From the NCBI GenBank assembly GCA_037178975.1, contig JASJZH010000004.1, forward strand, positions 7,688,001 through 7,752,000: 64,000 bases of DNA, in the 5' to 3' direction. Positions 10,291 to 21,779 of this stretch are shown here, piece by piece. The stretch is from Oscheius tipulae (Eukaryota > Nematoda > Chromadorea > Rhabditida > Rhabditidae). The position numbers and the translations under genes are program-made. How positions within the stretch are numbered: position 1 is the stretch's first letter; each line of letters opens with the position of its first letter. A model generated the notes under the pieces. That model was given only the letters and a program-made list of their open reading frames with translations. It searched no databases and had not been told where the DNA came from.

Positions 10291-10299
10291 ATTGTCCTC

Positions 10300-11210
10300 G
10301 CGTTTGGAAGGATTATTACTGGAATTGAGCCCCAATGGGTGATAGCATTACTTATCTAGTTTAAAATGTCCTCGCGTCTCTGTCTGTCTGTCTGTCTATC
10401 TGTCTGTCTGTCTGAAGCTAATATTGCCAATTAGTGAGCACTATTTTGTGCGCACACTAATTGTTGGCAAGTCAAGCCAAATCGAGTCAGTTTGGGCACG
10501 CGCGTCTTTGGGAGGACGTTGCTCCTGTCCCGGTACCTCGATTGGAGGGAATGCGGACAGGTTGAAGTGTGAGGAAAGGGTCACGACAGTTGGACAGAAG
10601 GAAGTAGAAATCGAGCAGTTTTGGAAGGATCAGGTTATTACTGGCATTAAACCCCAAGGAGCAATAGCATTACTTGGACAGGGAGTTTGGTTGAGGAATG
10701 GGAAATCGGTTCAAAGAGTGAAAGGGAAGTGGGCTTGAGGGATAGAAAGTGGGGTCAAAGAGTGGAAAGTGAGTTTCACTTATTAGAAATGACATCAGCA
10801 ATCGTTTTTGCTGGGGAAAGGACAAGGTAGATATGCCTCAAGGGGCCCAACAAGTTAGGCTACCGCCCCGAAGGGGCGGCAGCCTAGCTTGTCTATTTTA
10901 AATTGTTTTCGCGTCTCTGTCTGTCTTTCCTTATGTCTGAAGCTTTAATTGCTAACTTTTGCCTATTACTTTGTGCGCACACTAATTGTTGGCAAGTCAA
11001 GAACCAGAGTCAGTTCGTAAGGTAGCTCCGTTGGGAGAACGTTACCCCCGTCACGGTATCTCGATTGGATAGAATGTGGATAGGTTGAAGTGGAAGAAAA
11101 GGGTCACGACGGTTGGACAGAAGGAAATAGAAATCGAGCAGATTTGGAAGAAATGGGGTTATTACTGTCATTAAGCCACAAGGAGCGATAGCATTACTTG
11201 TTGTTTATCA
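10300..11210. repeat. tandem long repeat with (TCTG)n and a GC hairpin
   Basis: Two long copies of about 310-320 bp (10361-10680 and 10893-11205) and a truncated copy end at about 10300-10345 form a tandem array with a period near 530 bp. Each long copy starts with a TCTG-rich run (10379-10414 in copy 1). They share segments such as GTGCGCACACTAATTGTTGG and GGGTCACGAC-GTTGGACAG. At 10857-10886 a hairpin of 13-bp arms (one mismatch) separated by three bases sits between the copies. Another member lies inverted at about 51600-51716. Open frames here do not resemble proteins. I treat it as a dispersed, probably nonautonomous repeat family. Confidence 0.75.
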
Positions 11211-12205
11211 ATTCTGTGTCGTGCGATTGAAGTTTAACATCTGTTAAAAGGTTGCAGTTGGGCAATTCGCTAAAAGAGTTCAAGTAAGAGAGATTCTTAT
11301 TCAGCTCGATAAGCTCTTCAAAATGTGACCTACTACATGTGTGCCCCAGCTTGCCGTGTTGACACCAAACGTGACCAACCTGATCGCACAATCATTATTG
11401 TTGTATTATTAGTCTTCGGTTAAGGTTGCATGTTCAAGCAGTGTCAAGGAGCTAGCCATCTCTATTGTGTACTGCATCCAGTTCTCAATTTGTGTAAGTA
11501 GCAAAAAGAATGAGGTAATACTACTAACGAGCTCGTCACATGAGCACCTCCCTTCCCTCGGTTAATTGCCTAGAATGTGCGAAGAAGCAAATCTTCGTAA
11601 CTTCTTTTGCGATAAATGCATTATCGGTGCAGAATGAGAGCCTTGTTCAGATGTGTTTTTTCGTCGAACTTTTCTCGGCCATAAGCGTCTTTAAAACATC
11701 TTACTTTGTTGTTTAGTTTTTTTTTTCATGTTTCGTTATTTATCATCCTACTAGTAGCCTAACATTGTTACAAACATGTTTTCGAATACAGCTCACAGTG
11801 AGCCTTTCTTTTAGTTGAAAATAGCCAAGACTACGTCTCGAATTAGATTGTTGGGAACGACTCGAGATGGGTCAATTTCTTCCAGCTTCTTTTCACTGCA
11901 GGGAATATGTGGAATAACTGATTGGTTTTTCGCTGCTTTATGGTAGAGGCTGCGAGAGTTCAGTATAAATTCTTAACAAGTAACCTCTTTATTCACCTCC
12001 TTCTTTATTCACCCCTTTGTAATTGGCTAAAATCAAATCCATTCCGAAACAGAAGATACTGGACTGCCATAGGGTTTCTTCTTTATTTTTCTCCTGTTTT
12101 TAAACTGGTTTGCATTCGCTAATGAGTTTATGCGAGCGATAATCACCCACATCTAATACCCACTTAGGGTGGCTTCCGCTACTATCCCACTTGCACTTTT
12201 TCAGA
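11211..12205. other. intergenic, no gene seen
   Basis: No domain-bearing frame or phase-matched exon pair. The minus-strand 65-codon frame at 11194-11391 overlaps the repeat edge and shows no family features. Confidence 0.4.
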
Positions 12206-13570
12206 ATGACTTGGGACTTTGCTAAGTGGACACAGGAAATTTCGGACTTTATCAAGAGCTGGGTGGCGCTGTTTGTGGTCTCTATTGGAATTTTGCTCAA
12301 CTTTTTCAGCATTTACATTTTTCGCAGAGGGGAAAAGGGTAAAGTTCTTGTTCTTTACCTTTATTTGGTGAGTTTATTTATTGCAGCATAAGTATTGATA
12401 AAACGCTTTCGAAAAGATTGAGAATAACTCAGATAACCTTGACCACTTGGCATACAGCAGCCCTGATCTGCATTCCCTTCAACATCGTTCCTATTTTGCT
12501 GTTTAAGTGCTCCATGCCAGTTAGTAAGTTAACATAACTTCTTCAACTACCAAAAAATAGAAGAGTACTTCTACGTTTACTCCTTCATTCGATACGGTGT
12601 CGCTGTCGCCAGTGCCGGAAATGTCTGGGTTTTGGTAGTTCTGACACTCGACCGCTTTCTTGCTCTGTGTTATCCACTTCGTCATAGAGTGATTGGAACA
12701 CGACGTCATGTGAAACGGGCTATGATAGCCTGCTCAGTTGTTGCTGTCATTTACTCGCTGCCCAAGCTGCTAGAGGTGAGGTGTGTGTTTTTGTTGTGCT
12801 TAGCCACCCATTTTGGTCATCGCAATATCATTCGTACGATTTGGTACAATACCAAATATGTAATTATACTCATAGCGCACATGTTTTCAACAGCAATTAA
12901 TTCAGGTCGAGCTTCGAATTTGCCAATCGGAAAATGGTATATGTTACTCCGAGAATAGTAACAAAAGTTGGGAGTACAGGTCTGCTTTCACTGCCTTCTC
13001 GAAAGTGAGGCAGGTTCTCTAATAATTTCTACTTTCTAGAATCCGTTCTACTTTGCCATTTATCGGATCGGCATGGAAGCCCTTCTGCTGACAATTTGTC
13101 CATGTTGTCTTTTGTACGGTCTCACGTGGAAAATCGCCACAGCGTTGAAAAAAGAGATATCTTCCAGAAGATTGCTACCCAATGAATCCGAGGAAGAACA
13201 GAAAATCAAACAGTAGGTCCTCGTTTCTAAGTAATTTCAATCTTGATTCAGAAAAGAAATGCGCGCCAATGTGCTCCTTCTAGTCATCATTCTCAAAAGT
13301 ATTCTCACATCAATAATTTCTACCATCCTCGCCGTCGTTCGCCTTTTCTACTACATTCTTAATGAGAAGGCATCAAATAACACTTTGTTGCACTTTGCTC
13401 TCTGGCACAATCTCTATGATCTCATGTCCGAAATCGACTATGCCACAAACTTTTTCGTCTTTTTCCATTACGGCAAAAAGTTCAGGGAAACGTGCAAGCA
13501 TGTCGTGAACAAACGTCTGAAAGCTTTGCTTCCAGATTCTTTTAGAAGAATACAAGGTATCTGGCTTTAG
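12206..13570 (+). CDS. rhodopsin-type GPCR, neuropeptide (FMRFamide)-receptor-like
   Basis: Six exons join in phase (12206-12367, 12433-12523, 12561-12775, 12906-13004, 13040-13212, 13252-13570) to a protein of 352 residues. Seven membrane segments are visible. Helix 1 is WVALFVVSIGILLNFFSIYIF; helix 3 ends in TLDRFLALCYPLRHR (a DRF version of DRY). Extracellular loop 2 carries the expected Cys residues (RICQSENGICYSE); loop 3 is very basic and acidic, and helix 7 has DYATNFFVFFHYGKKFRE, followed by a Cys (CKHVV) suited to palmitoylation. The conserved NPxxY is modified. These features fit the large invertebrate FMRFamide/peptide receptor group rather than the fast-evolving chemoreceptors around it. 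Ligand unknown. The ATG at 12206 is the first in frame, just before helix 1. Confidence 0.8.
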
Positions 13571-13613
13571 GATGTGATAGGGAAACGTGCACTTTTGGGG
13601 CTTTTTTGGATAC

Positions 13614-14795
13614 TCAATAAATGCGAGGTAGATTAATAAAAGTTGCAGATAGAGGGACGTCAATATGCCCAAGAAGGGAATGGAGAAATTTTCTATAAGG
13701 TACAACAAAGTAGAGGGTGATAAGAGGGGCAAGGAAGGGTGCAAAACCTGCAAAAAAGAATAGTGAGATTTCGAAAAATACTTGTCCTCCAGGAAAATGA
13801 TTTTTCCCTGGGATAGAGACAATCGTCCCGAGGAGGTACTGCCTGAATCGTAAGAGCATTTATGATGTCCATCTGCATCTGTCTATTCTGTTCGCTGAAT
13901 AATACTTGTAGGTTCAAATGTCGCAAAATGCGCCAGCGGAGAAAGAATATTATCAACGATATAGGAATGATCGAGCACAAGACCCAATAGCTTACGATTG
14001 CTCCCAATGGATTGCTGCTGGCATCTGGAATACCAAACGTGGTGATTGTAGAAGCTACTTCTTCTGGGTGCTGTTTCAGGACAATGTCTTTGTGGTCCTG
14101 CACCCAGGCATTCACGAATAGCGGAATCTGAAAAAAAAAACCGTTTTGTTTGCAAGGTGGACATTAAACGCTTTTCTTAAAACAACTCTGACACTCTTCT
14201 GAACTGTGTGGAATGTCGGCAGCTTAAAATTTTACATTTGTTCACTCTTGTAGTAGACACCTTGATCAAAATGTTTTAACTAATCGAGCAGGAACAGAAA
14301 AGCGCGATTGATGGCAAAGCAATAAGGACCACAAGCACGCAGACCACTGATTTGCTGGGGGGGTTTTGAAGTACAAAATATGCCACCGATAGAGGAAAGA
14401 CCCCAGCTGCGACAGGGTGAAATGGCCGTACAGCAGGATCATCACACAGTACCTAAAACTGGCTGTCACTTATCAGGCTCAAATTTTTGTAACCCTATCA
14501 TACAACTTTTGTAGCCAGAAACCAAGCAAAAACCGTAGCTGATAAAGTAGGCTCCAGATTCAACTATAATCCTGCGCGGCTGGACAAAGAGAAGTACAAA
14601 ACTAGTAGCTAGATTTGTCAGAGCACTGTTGAGTAGCAGGATAGTGTAGCTACCAATAGCTCCGGGCGATCTTTTCAGGATACAATATACCAGAATAAGA
14701 TTGGCAAATATACCACAAAGCTGTCTGATAGTCTCAAAAATTGTGTAGATTTCCATAAAGAACGACATGGCTGTTAGATAAGAAAATTGGATCAA
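13614..14795 (-). pseudogene. Srd/Str-like chemoreceptor pseudogene
   Basis: Minus-strand exons match the intact gene at 16813-17846 throughout: IFANLILVYCILKRSPGAIGSYTILLLNSALTN (exon 1, 14466-14795), MILLYGHFTLSQLGSFLYRWHILYFKTP (exon 2), and AWVQDHKDIVLKQHPEEVASTITTFGIP ... FFEISLFFFAGFAP ... YFVVPYRKF. Two defects break it: a one-base shift in a G7 run (C7 on the coding strand) at 14357-14363, and loss of roughly 14 bases near 13840 (the LLPVL block after IQA is missing). The intron between exons 1 and 2 is in the same place as in the intact gene. The first defect could be a sequencing error, the second hardly. Confidence 0.75.
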
Positions 14796-15374
14796 ATTAC
14801 TAGGAGAGGAGGCCGCGACTGAAAGAAGGGTAATTTAGAAAGACGTAGATGATTACAGGCACTGGGAGTAAGCAGTAGGCGGAAAACATTTGTAGAAAGC
14901 AGGAGCTTCCTGTTGGAGCCAAGAAATATAGTAATAGGGTGCTCAGTAATGGTATCGTTTATGCCTGTTGCCTTGAAATAATTTTTACACATCCTCTTGC
15001 CCAGGCGGAAAGGTGAATCCGAAGCGAGATAAAATGTGGTCGATTGGTAGTCGCTTTCTACAAAGGTAATTTCTTTTCTCGAACGTACGGCCCGACAGCT
15101 GGCCCCTAGGAATCATCCACAAACTCTGTCACCGGAAGAACACGCAAGATTAAGATTGAAGGATCTCTCCTACTTTTCTCAGAATCCATGGGTTTCATTC
15201 AGAAAGGAACGGAAGAAAGTACAGCGTTTATAGTGACTAAACTAAGAAGTTCACCTTATTTAACTTTCACGATGCCCTGTTATACCAATGTCTAGTATGT
15301 TAACTGGACCTCTCAATCCTTACACGTCCTGCGCCACCTAATACCTAGCAGTTAACTATCGTATATTGTGTCAT

Positions 15375-16120
15375 GCAACTCAATCAAGTGCAAATTACAC
15401 CGAGTACCATAGCCAGCTGCACAGTTTTCCTACTGAACTGTGCTCTGACAAATCTTTTGACCTGTCTGGCTTCTCTTTTTCGGAGCCCAGGATTATGATG
15501 TACAGTACTGGAGCCTGTTATATCAGTCACGAAATCTGTAAATTTACAAGCTACAAAAGCTGCTTGGTGGAATGAGTGGTACACTCTTGTTGGTGTTTAA
15601 AATTTAGGTATGCGGTAATATTGCTGTTTTACGGACATCTGAATCCCAACTGGGCAAATCCCTCTTCCATTGGTATAATCTACGTTTTCCAACGCCTATG
15701 AAAATGATGGTGTTTGTCATGGTACCAATTTTTGCTTCTCCTTCACTTTATATTGTTCATCATCTGTTCTGTAAGTCTACGAGTACAGTTAACCGGATTT
15801 CAAACTGTTCAGTTCCCTCTATTAATCAATAATTGGGACCGTGACTACAAGTTGTCCTCCAACTGTACCCAGAAAAGGGTCCAACAATTACCACCTTCAG
15901 CATTACATCGTTATTCGAGGCTCTCTTCTCACATACTGAGTAATCAACGCCATTTACCCAATCATATTTGCCGTGTTTCTCATCTGCTGGCGCATCTTGG
16001 CCTATCCGAACATATCATACAGAGTATCCAGAACAAGAGAATGCACAAATCCCTTTTGAGAGCTCTGTTCTGCCAGGTTTCTTCCCGCTTTTTATCTCAT
16101 AGGGAATTATGTTTCTAGAA
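15375..16120 (+). pseudogene. Srd/Str-like chemoreceptor pseudogene
   Basis: A more decayed relative of the gene at 16813. Recognisable pieces, in at least three frames: TIASCTVFLLNCALTNLLTC (about 15398-15460), SEPRIMMYSTGACYISHEICKFTSYKSC (to 15570), YAVILLFYGHLN (about 15608), FPLLINNWDRDYK (about 15813), and QNKRMHKSLLRALF (about 16030-16075). Frame changes and missing start and C-terminus make it nonfunctional. Confidence 0.75.
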
Positions 16121-16812
16121 TCGAACTGCTGCTTACATGTACCACTAGTGTATCGAAAGTACAACAGGAGCCTCTTTATTAAACAATACGACAGTCCTTT
16201 GTTTATCGTTAGTGTTACTCGATAATAATCTTGCACACTGAAGAATATGTTTACTTGAGATTTCCAGTTAACCAAGCACAGTAGCCTTTTATTTATTAGC
16301 TGCTTTATCCGCGACTCTTTTGTTGTTTTTCATTTGAAAATTCGCAAGCTCGATCCTCGACTAAGCCAACCAAGGCTTCTACCCATCTTGAATGTTGGCA
16401 AATTAGTAGCAGCATGCTGCGAAGTAAAGGCGTTTCTAAATGAAGTAACGTTTAAATGGTCACGCTCTCTTACTTGGTCCCTCAGGTGGAGGGCGTTAAC
16501 AATATCGCCGGATCGCGAGAAGTAGTACTTTACCTTATTACACTACAACATTCGCCCCCACTTCAATTATGTGTTTATGCTAGACTGTCAGCTGTTACCA
16601 GTTCTCAGCAAACTTCATATTTTTGCAAACTCTCCTAGCAATTTCCGACAAGAAGCATTTCCCAGAGTCGCTGAACAATTTGCCCTCGGTATTTAGTTAG
16701 CCTCAACCCGGACACATATTACCTGTTAATTAACCTTCCTACAATCAGTGTTTGCTCAGTGTACCACCTTTCGTACATTCAGTCTCTTGCTAACATTGAC
16801 CTAGCTGCGACC

Positions 16813-17846
16813 ATGTCTCCTGGAATCCTAGCTTACGTCATCTTTGACACAATCAAATACTTTGTCGGAGTCATTGCAAATCTGTTTCTTATCTTCTGTA
16901 TCGTGAAGAAGTCACCGAAGACCATAGCCAGCTACACCATCTTTCTTCTGAATTGTGCCGTGACTGACTTCGTAGCCTGTCTCATTCACCTCTTTGTGCA
17001 GCCAAGGCTTATGTCGTTTGGTGTTGGCGTCTACTACATCAGCTATGGAGCTTGCAGATGGACAGGACATAAAAGCTGTCTCATGGGGTACTAACCATTA
17101 TTTTTATCGGCAAATATTTTAGATACGGTGTGATTATGGTGATCTACGGCCATATGAATATGTCACAACTTGGCTCATTTCTCTATCGTTGGTACATTCT
17201 GCACTTTAAAACACCTACGAAACAAAAAGTGTTTTGCATGGTTTTGCTTCTGGCTTCTCCCTCTTTGCTTCTGTTGTGTACCTGCATAGTTAGCTTGAAC
17301 GCTTTCTTTCTTCAATTTGTTTTGCAGATACCGGTAGCGATAGATAACTGGGAGCCTGACTACAAAGAGGTGGTCCTCATGCTGCATCCGGAAGAAGATT
17401 CATCTATTACTACCTATGGGATCCCCAACGCTTTTGCAGAGATCCGTGGCCTACTTCCGACTCATGTAGTCGTCTACGGAATTTTCCCTTTTATGGTTGG
17501 GGTATTCCTTATCCGCTGGCGCATTATTTCATTTCTCAACCAACATTCAATGCTGAGCACACAGAACAAGCAAATGCACCGGTCCCTTATAAGAGCATTG
17601 TCCTTCCAGGCCCTTCTTCCGGTTCTGTACCTCATGGGGGCCTTTTCTCGTGTTCCAGAGCGGGTTTTTCAATTTCATCTGAACAATCTAGTCTTTGAAT
17701 TTGCTTTGTTCTTTTTCGGGGGCTTCATTCCTGTCCTGACTCCCTTCTTCACATTGTTATTTGTCGTCCCCTATCGGAAGTACATCCAAAGCTTGATCTT
17801 CATAAAAGAAACTTCGTCTACTGCTATAATAAGTGTTTCGAGATAG
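16813..17846 (+). CDS. Srd/Str-like nematode chemoreceptor
   Basis: Start ATG at 16813 (MSPGILAYVIFDT), exon 1 to 17087, a 35-base intron 17088-17122, then an open exon to the stop at 17844-17846, about 330 residues. Helix 1 is VGVIANLFLIFCIV followed by KKSPKTIASYTIFLLNCAVTDF; helix 3 begins YISYGACRWTG; YGHMNMSQLGSFLYRWYILHF follows. The loop before helix 5 has NAFAEIRGLL, and NKQMHRSLIRALSFQALLPV is the typical Srd/Str intracellular 3 to helix 6 region; it ends FVVPYRKYIQSL. A second small intron of 39 bases (about 17290-17328, GTTAGC...TTGCAG), which is 3n with no stop, may be removed; a relative at 20728 clearly has an intron there. Three broken relatives flank it, so this may be the last working copy of a local family. 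Confidence 0.85.
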
Positions 17847-18372
17847 GAGAACCGTTGTTTTTAACCGAATGTATACAATAAATTTTCCGAGGCGGATGAA
17901 TGAATTTACTAACTTTAAGTGTCCTGAAACGATTTCCGGATATCACTGAACCGATCACGGTTGCAGAGTTGCAAGTCATTCCGGTCTCAAGCTTCTAATT
18001 ACTGACATCCGCTCACCCAACGTACGTACCAATTGAAGAGTTTTTGCTGCGTCCAGTCTTGTCTCTTGGCATCCAAGTTTACATTATTATCGATACTGTC
18101 AAGTATCTCTTAGGAAACGTCGCAACTCTGTTTCGCATCATCTGCATCGTGAAAGTCACCAAGCACCATAGCCAGCTACTCTGTATTTCTTCTTAACCGT
18201 TTGCGTTTGATCGTTTGCGTCACTCATCATCTCGTACAACCACAAATGACGATTGACGGTGTTGAAGTCTATTACATCAGTTATGGAGCATGCCGATGGA
18301 CGAGTTTCAAAAGTTGTATAAAAGGGTATAAGGATTGCATATACAGATTCGTAAGCAACTTTAAGTATGGGA

Positions 18373-20340
18373 CTAGCCGGCTCCGCCGTCTGGCGACGCC
18401 GCTACTGGTCATCTATTTTCTGTGCTTATTATAGTTTTTTTCTTTTGGGAAAGAGTGGATGGCTGAAAGTAGTCGAAAGTTCAAAAGTACTTCAAGGCTA
18501 GAAAAGGAGTTGATAAAAGACGAATTTCTTTCATAAAACAATAACATTAGAGAGCGGGAGACAAAGGTAGAACACCTTGTTCATCGGATCCAGCTAACAG
18601 AAATAAGATGAGGGCAGTGGAAGAAATCTTTGGAGAAAACATCTTGTACCCATTGAGGTAACAGTAGAAGCAAATGTTTCCTGCCTCGTCCTGACATCGG
18701 GAATACGGACATCTGAGAGTCCATGGAACAGAAGAAGAGGCACATCGAGACAGAAGGATCCTTGGGAAAGAGAAGCAGCAAAGACGGGAGAGATGAAAGA
18801 AGCGAACAGAATAAGTAGAGGAACAGCCATTAGAGCCATCTAGAGAACACGTCGATCCACCACATTCAAAGCTCGTGTTCGGCCATCGGGAATCAGATTC
18901 TTGAGGCCGTCGGCGGACTTGGCACGGGAGAAAGCCACATAGAGCTGGCCATGAGAGAAACACTCGGTTGGCAGATAGACTCCCACTCTCTCCAACGACT
19001 GACCTTGGCTCTTATTGACCGTCATTGCAAAAGCCAACTTCGTCGGGAACTGTCTCCTTTTGAGCACGAAGCTCATTCCTAAAATGCATAGCTAAATTTG
19101 AAACTGATCAATGGCTTACCTCATCCCTTTTCTGACTTCAAATCGATCCGAGGGATGATGACCTTTTTACCCTTTCGGGCTCCGTTGATGAATTGACAGA
19201 GGATTGCATTCCTTCGCTCGAAGCCGACGACTTGGAGACGGCTACCGTTGCACAACCCTTCGCGAATGTTCAGGTTCCGGATCAGCATGACAATACTTCC
19301 AATCTTGAGCTCGAGACGATGAGGAGCGAGTCCTGATGGATTCATTGCGTTCAGGAACTCGTCTGTAAGCTGGAGACGGTCCTGAGAATTGTCCTGGACA
19401 ACAGAGTCGTGGCTCAGAAAAACTCGCGAATCTCCTTAAAAAAAGGCTTGTTTTTTAATAAGAGAAGTTTGACTAACCTGGCATCAAATCCAATATACGC
19501 TTGTTCATTTCATCCACATAAGCATTGGTAGGGCAAAGAATGGCTCGCGTGTTCAAATGGTCTGGATTGTCGTACACTCCTTGGAAGGCAGAACTTGCCG
19601 AAAGTCTCCACCGAGAAGGACCTTCTTTCCACCAAAGGGCACATCCATGACGTTCGAGCATTCGCGAATTACCTGGTCAATAGTGTTGACGGCTTTCTTC
19701 GAAGGACTCATTGCTTTTCTTTTGGCTCTGATATTTCGATTGATAATCCAGGCGGATCCGTCTCTCGTCTTCACTTTCTTTAAATCGCCTTTGAGTTTCA
19801 TGAGTCAACTTGTACTCCCTTCGACCTTGCCTTTTTTCCTCTGTCTCAGCTACAGTAGTCTTCTGCTTATAAGACAGGTTCTGAAACAGGAATACTTTGG
19901 AATTTTAAATCTCGAACCTGACTGAGGCGTTTAGCCCTTGCTGCCTCATTCTCCACTGCTCTTTGGCGTTTTTTCCTCTCTTTTTCAGCAACTTTCTGCT
20001 CGTCGCTCATCCGAGCTCTTCTCAACCTATCGGCTTCGTTCCTCTTGGCCTTCGGCTCGCTGGCAGGCATCTTCCTTCGCTTCGACTTCTTCGCAGACGG
20101 CTCAGCGACATTGTCCACAACGCAGACATAAATCGAATCTGCCAGCTGCTGGCTGGAGTTGTAAACGCTTGCGAAAAAAGAATCGGCAGGCTGGCAAGGC
20201 TTCAGCGGGTCAGACAGAAGAGGGTTGTCGGGTGGCTCGGTGGCAGGCAACGGGTGACTCGATATCGGAAACATGAAGGAATGTGAGTCCTATTGCAGAG
20301 AGTAGGCGCTAGTGTAATGGAAAACATACGGTAGAAACAG
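18373..20340 (-). mobile_element. Rep-less Helitron
   Basis: On the minus strand the element ends in CTAG followed by T at 18373. A hairpin of 9-bp arms (one mismatch, one wobble; AGAC loop) at 18379-18400 lies two bases before the CTAG, the textbook Helitron 3' end. Inside are the Helitron helicase C-terminus and a Helitron-type charged N-terminal region, but no Rep/HUH domain and no Walker A motif. The 5' TC end could not be fixed; 20340 is an estimate. Insertion is within the first intron of a receptor pseudogene. Confidence 0.8.
18840..20274 (-). pseudogene. Helitron Rep/helicase polyprotein remnant
   Basis: Minus-strand fragments in order: MFPISSHPLP ... KRNEADRLRRARMSDEQKVAEKERKKRQ (20274-19867), the charged leader common in animal Helitrons; then, after the deletion, IDQVIRECSNVMDVPFGGKKVLLGGDFRQVLP (PIF1 helicase motif III) to 19553, LNTRAILCPTNAYVDEMNKRIL (about 19555-19475), LELKIGSIVMLIRNLN (about 19300) and [20 protein letters not shown] ... 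[12 protein letters not shown] (motifs V/VI, 19076-18840). Short introns or frameshifts separate them. The HUH endonuclease and helicase motifs I-II are gone, so the copy cannot move by itself. Confidence 0.8.
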
Positions 20341-20473
20341 TTTAGCAACAGCTGAAACCTGTGCAGTGTAGCAAGTATGCTTCTGTCTTGGTTCAGAAAT
20401 CGTCGTTATTGTCCAACTCAATTAGCAATAGTTGCAACAAAAACATTGAAAAAACAGCTCTTTTGTTTTTGTT

Positions 20474-20555
20474 TCGTGGCCTCGGACAACTCCACAAACA
20501 AACAAACAAACAAACACACAGAGTCTACCACAGACATCATAGCGCTTTCATAGTA
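20474..20555 (+). repeat. (CAAA)n-containing dispersed repeat
   Basis: The block TTCGTGGCC-CGGACAA ... (CAAA)n ... CAGAGTC-ACCACA ... AGCGCTTTCATAG-AAAG matches 3990-4070 in the same orientation with moderate divergence. Noncoding; possibly the end of a nonautonomous element. Confidence 0.5.
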
Positions 20556-21398
20556 AAGATAATTCTAATGCTATACCGTCACATGAACAAGTTTCACCTA
20601 AGCTCGTTTCTCTATCGTTGGTACATTTTACATTTCGAAACGCCTACACGAATGATGGTGTTTGTTATGATACTTATACTGTTCTCTCCTTTGCTGATTC
20701 TCTTCTTCACCTGCTCTGTAATGTTCCTCTCCATAAAACTTTTAAAAAAAACTCAGGTTCCTCTTGTTGTTAACAACTGTGATAAGAATTACAAAGAAGC
20801 CGTTTTATGCTGCATCCAGAAGCTGTTCCATCTGTTACCTACGACATTCCCAATGCCTATGACGACGTTCACGGCTTACTCTCAACTTATTGGATCGACT
20901 ATCCCATTCTGCCTATCGTGTTTCTTATCCGCTGGCGTATTGTGGCCTATCTAAATCAGCGTTCAATTTTTAGCACACCGAACGAAATGATGCACAGGTC
21001 CCTTTTCAGAGCTCTGTCCTTCCAGGCTCTTCTTTCGTTCTTAAATCTCTTTGGTGCGTTTTTAAGTTATCCTGACAGCATCTTCCAACTTCGCATCGAT
21101 GGCTTGTTCTTTGAATATGCACTGCACATTTTTGGCGGATTCATCCCGGTCCTGTTTCAATTTACAGCGTTGTATTTTGTGGTACGGTATTGGAAATACA
21201 CCAAAAGCTTGATGGATAGACGCAAGGCAGTTTCTACTTTTACTGTCAGTGTTTCAGCAAAATTTTCCGTTGTTCCCTCTAGACACCAATCAGCGGGCTC
21301 CTACCAATTTTTTTGTCTCATATACTAGCCGTGTCTTCGAAACTCAAATAATATTTACCCATATCGATATGTACAATTCATTTGACCAGTATGATGAA

Positions 21399-21776
21399 TT
21401 AAGAGGTACCACACGAGAACATCTCGCTCGCCTGCTTGTCTTTCTTCGTCTCCTTGCTCTCATCCTGTTTAGGTAGATTCTTTTTCTCATCTGAGGCATT
21501 TTGAGCCACGTCCCTCTCGTGATCCTCTCTCTGTTCAGCCTCATCGTTTTCTTCGGATTTACCTAGGCCAGTTAATATAAGCCAAAAAATATAATGGAGC
21601 ATACTTCTTTGATTCGAAACCTGCTTGGTCTCTCCAGTCTGTCTCGAGGACGCTTCTCGACGACGATCCTTCCTTTTGGTCTCTTCAAGAATATCGGAAA
21701 TTAGTCTTCCAGCGTTCTTGTTTGGATTATCGTGTCTGTTCGAGGCATTTCGTCTCTCGACCTCTTTGTCCCCCAT
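21399..21776 (-). CDS. hypothetical highly charged protein
   Basis: From the ATG at 21776 (MGDKEVERRNAS) the frame stays open to 21399. The product is very rich in Lys, Arg, Glu, Asp and Gln (ETKRKDRRREASSRQ; EENDEAEQREDHERD; KKNLPKQDESKETKKDK), interrupted by a hydrophobic stretch that is a perfect 42-base GT...AG intron of 3n length (about 21556-21597). With the intron removed the protein would be about 111 residues with no membrane or signal segment, probably disordered. No family recognised. It could equally be an exon of a longer gene or a low-complexity accident; it follows the receptor pseudogene tail to tail. Confidence 0.35.
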   Translation of the reverse strand: MGDKEVERRNASNRHDNPNKNAGRLISDILEETKRKDRRREASSRQTGETKQVSNQRSMLHYIFWLILTGLGKSEENDEAEQREDHERDVAQNASDEKKNLPKQDESKETKKDKQASEMFSCGTS

Positions 21777-21779
21777 AAT

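Larger units (their letters stand above)
18031..21310 (+). pseudogene. Srd/Str-like chemoreceptor pseudogene split by a Helitron
   Basis: Exon 1 (about 18060-18330) reads LGIQVYIIIDTVKYLLGN ... ICIVK, then loses two bases at about 18152 relative to the intact paralogue, and ends YYISYGACRWTSFKSCIKG at a normal donor. Exon 2 resumes at about 20554 (IILMLYRHMNKFHLSSFLYRWYILHFETP). A 44-base intron follows near 20728; then VPLVVNNCDKNYKEAV, and after a one-base shift at about 20805, MLHPEAVPSVTYDIPNAY through to FVVRYWKYTKSL near 21220. The 2.2-kb gap between exons is the usual short first intron enlarged by a Helitron. The frameshifts make the gene dead independently of the insertion. Confidence 0.75.

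Noticed and set aside
18547-18963. 138-codon minus frame downstream of the Helitron helicase, considered as a captured gene
   Set aside because: Lies in the Helitron 3' noncoding part; signal-like start but no recognisable domain or intron structure.
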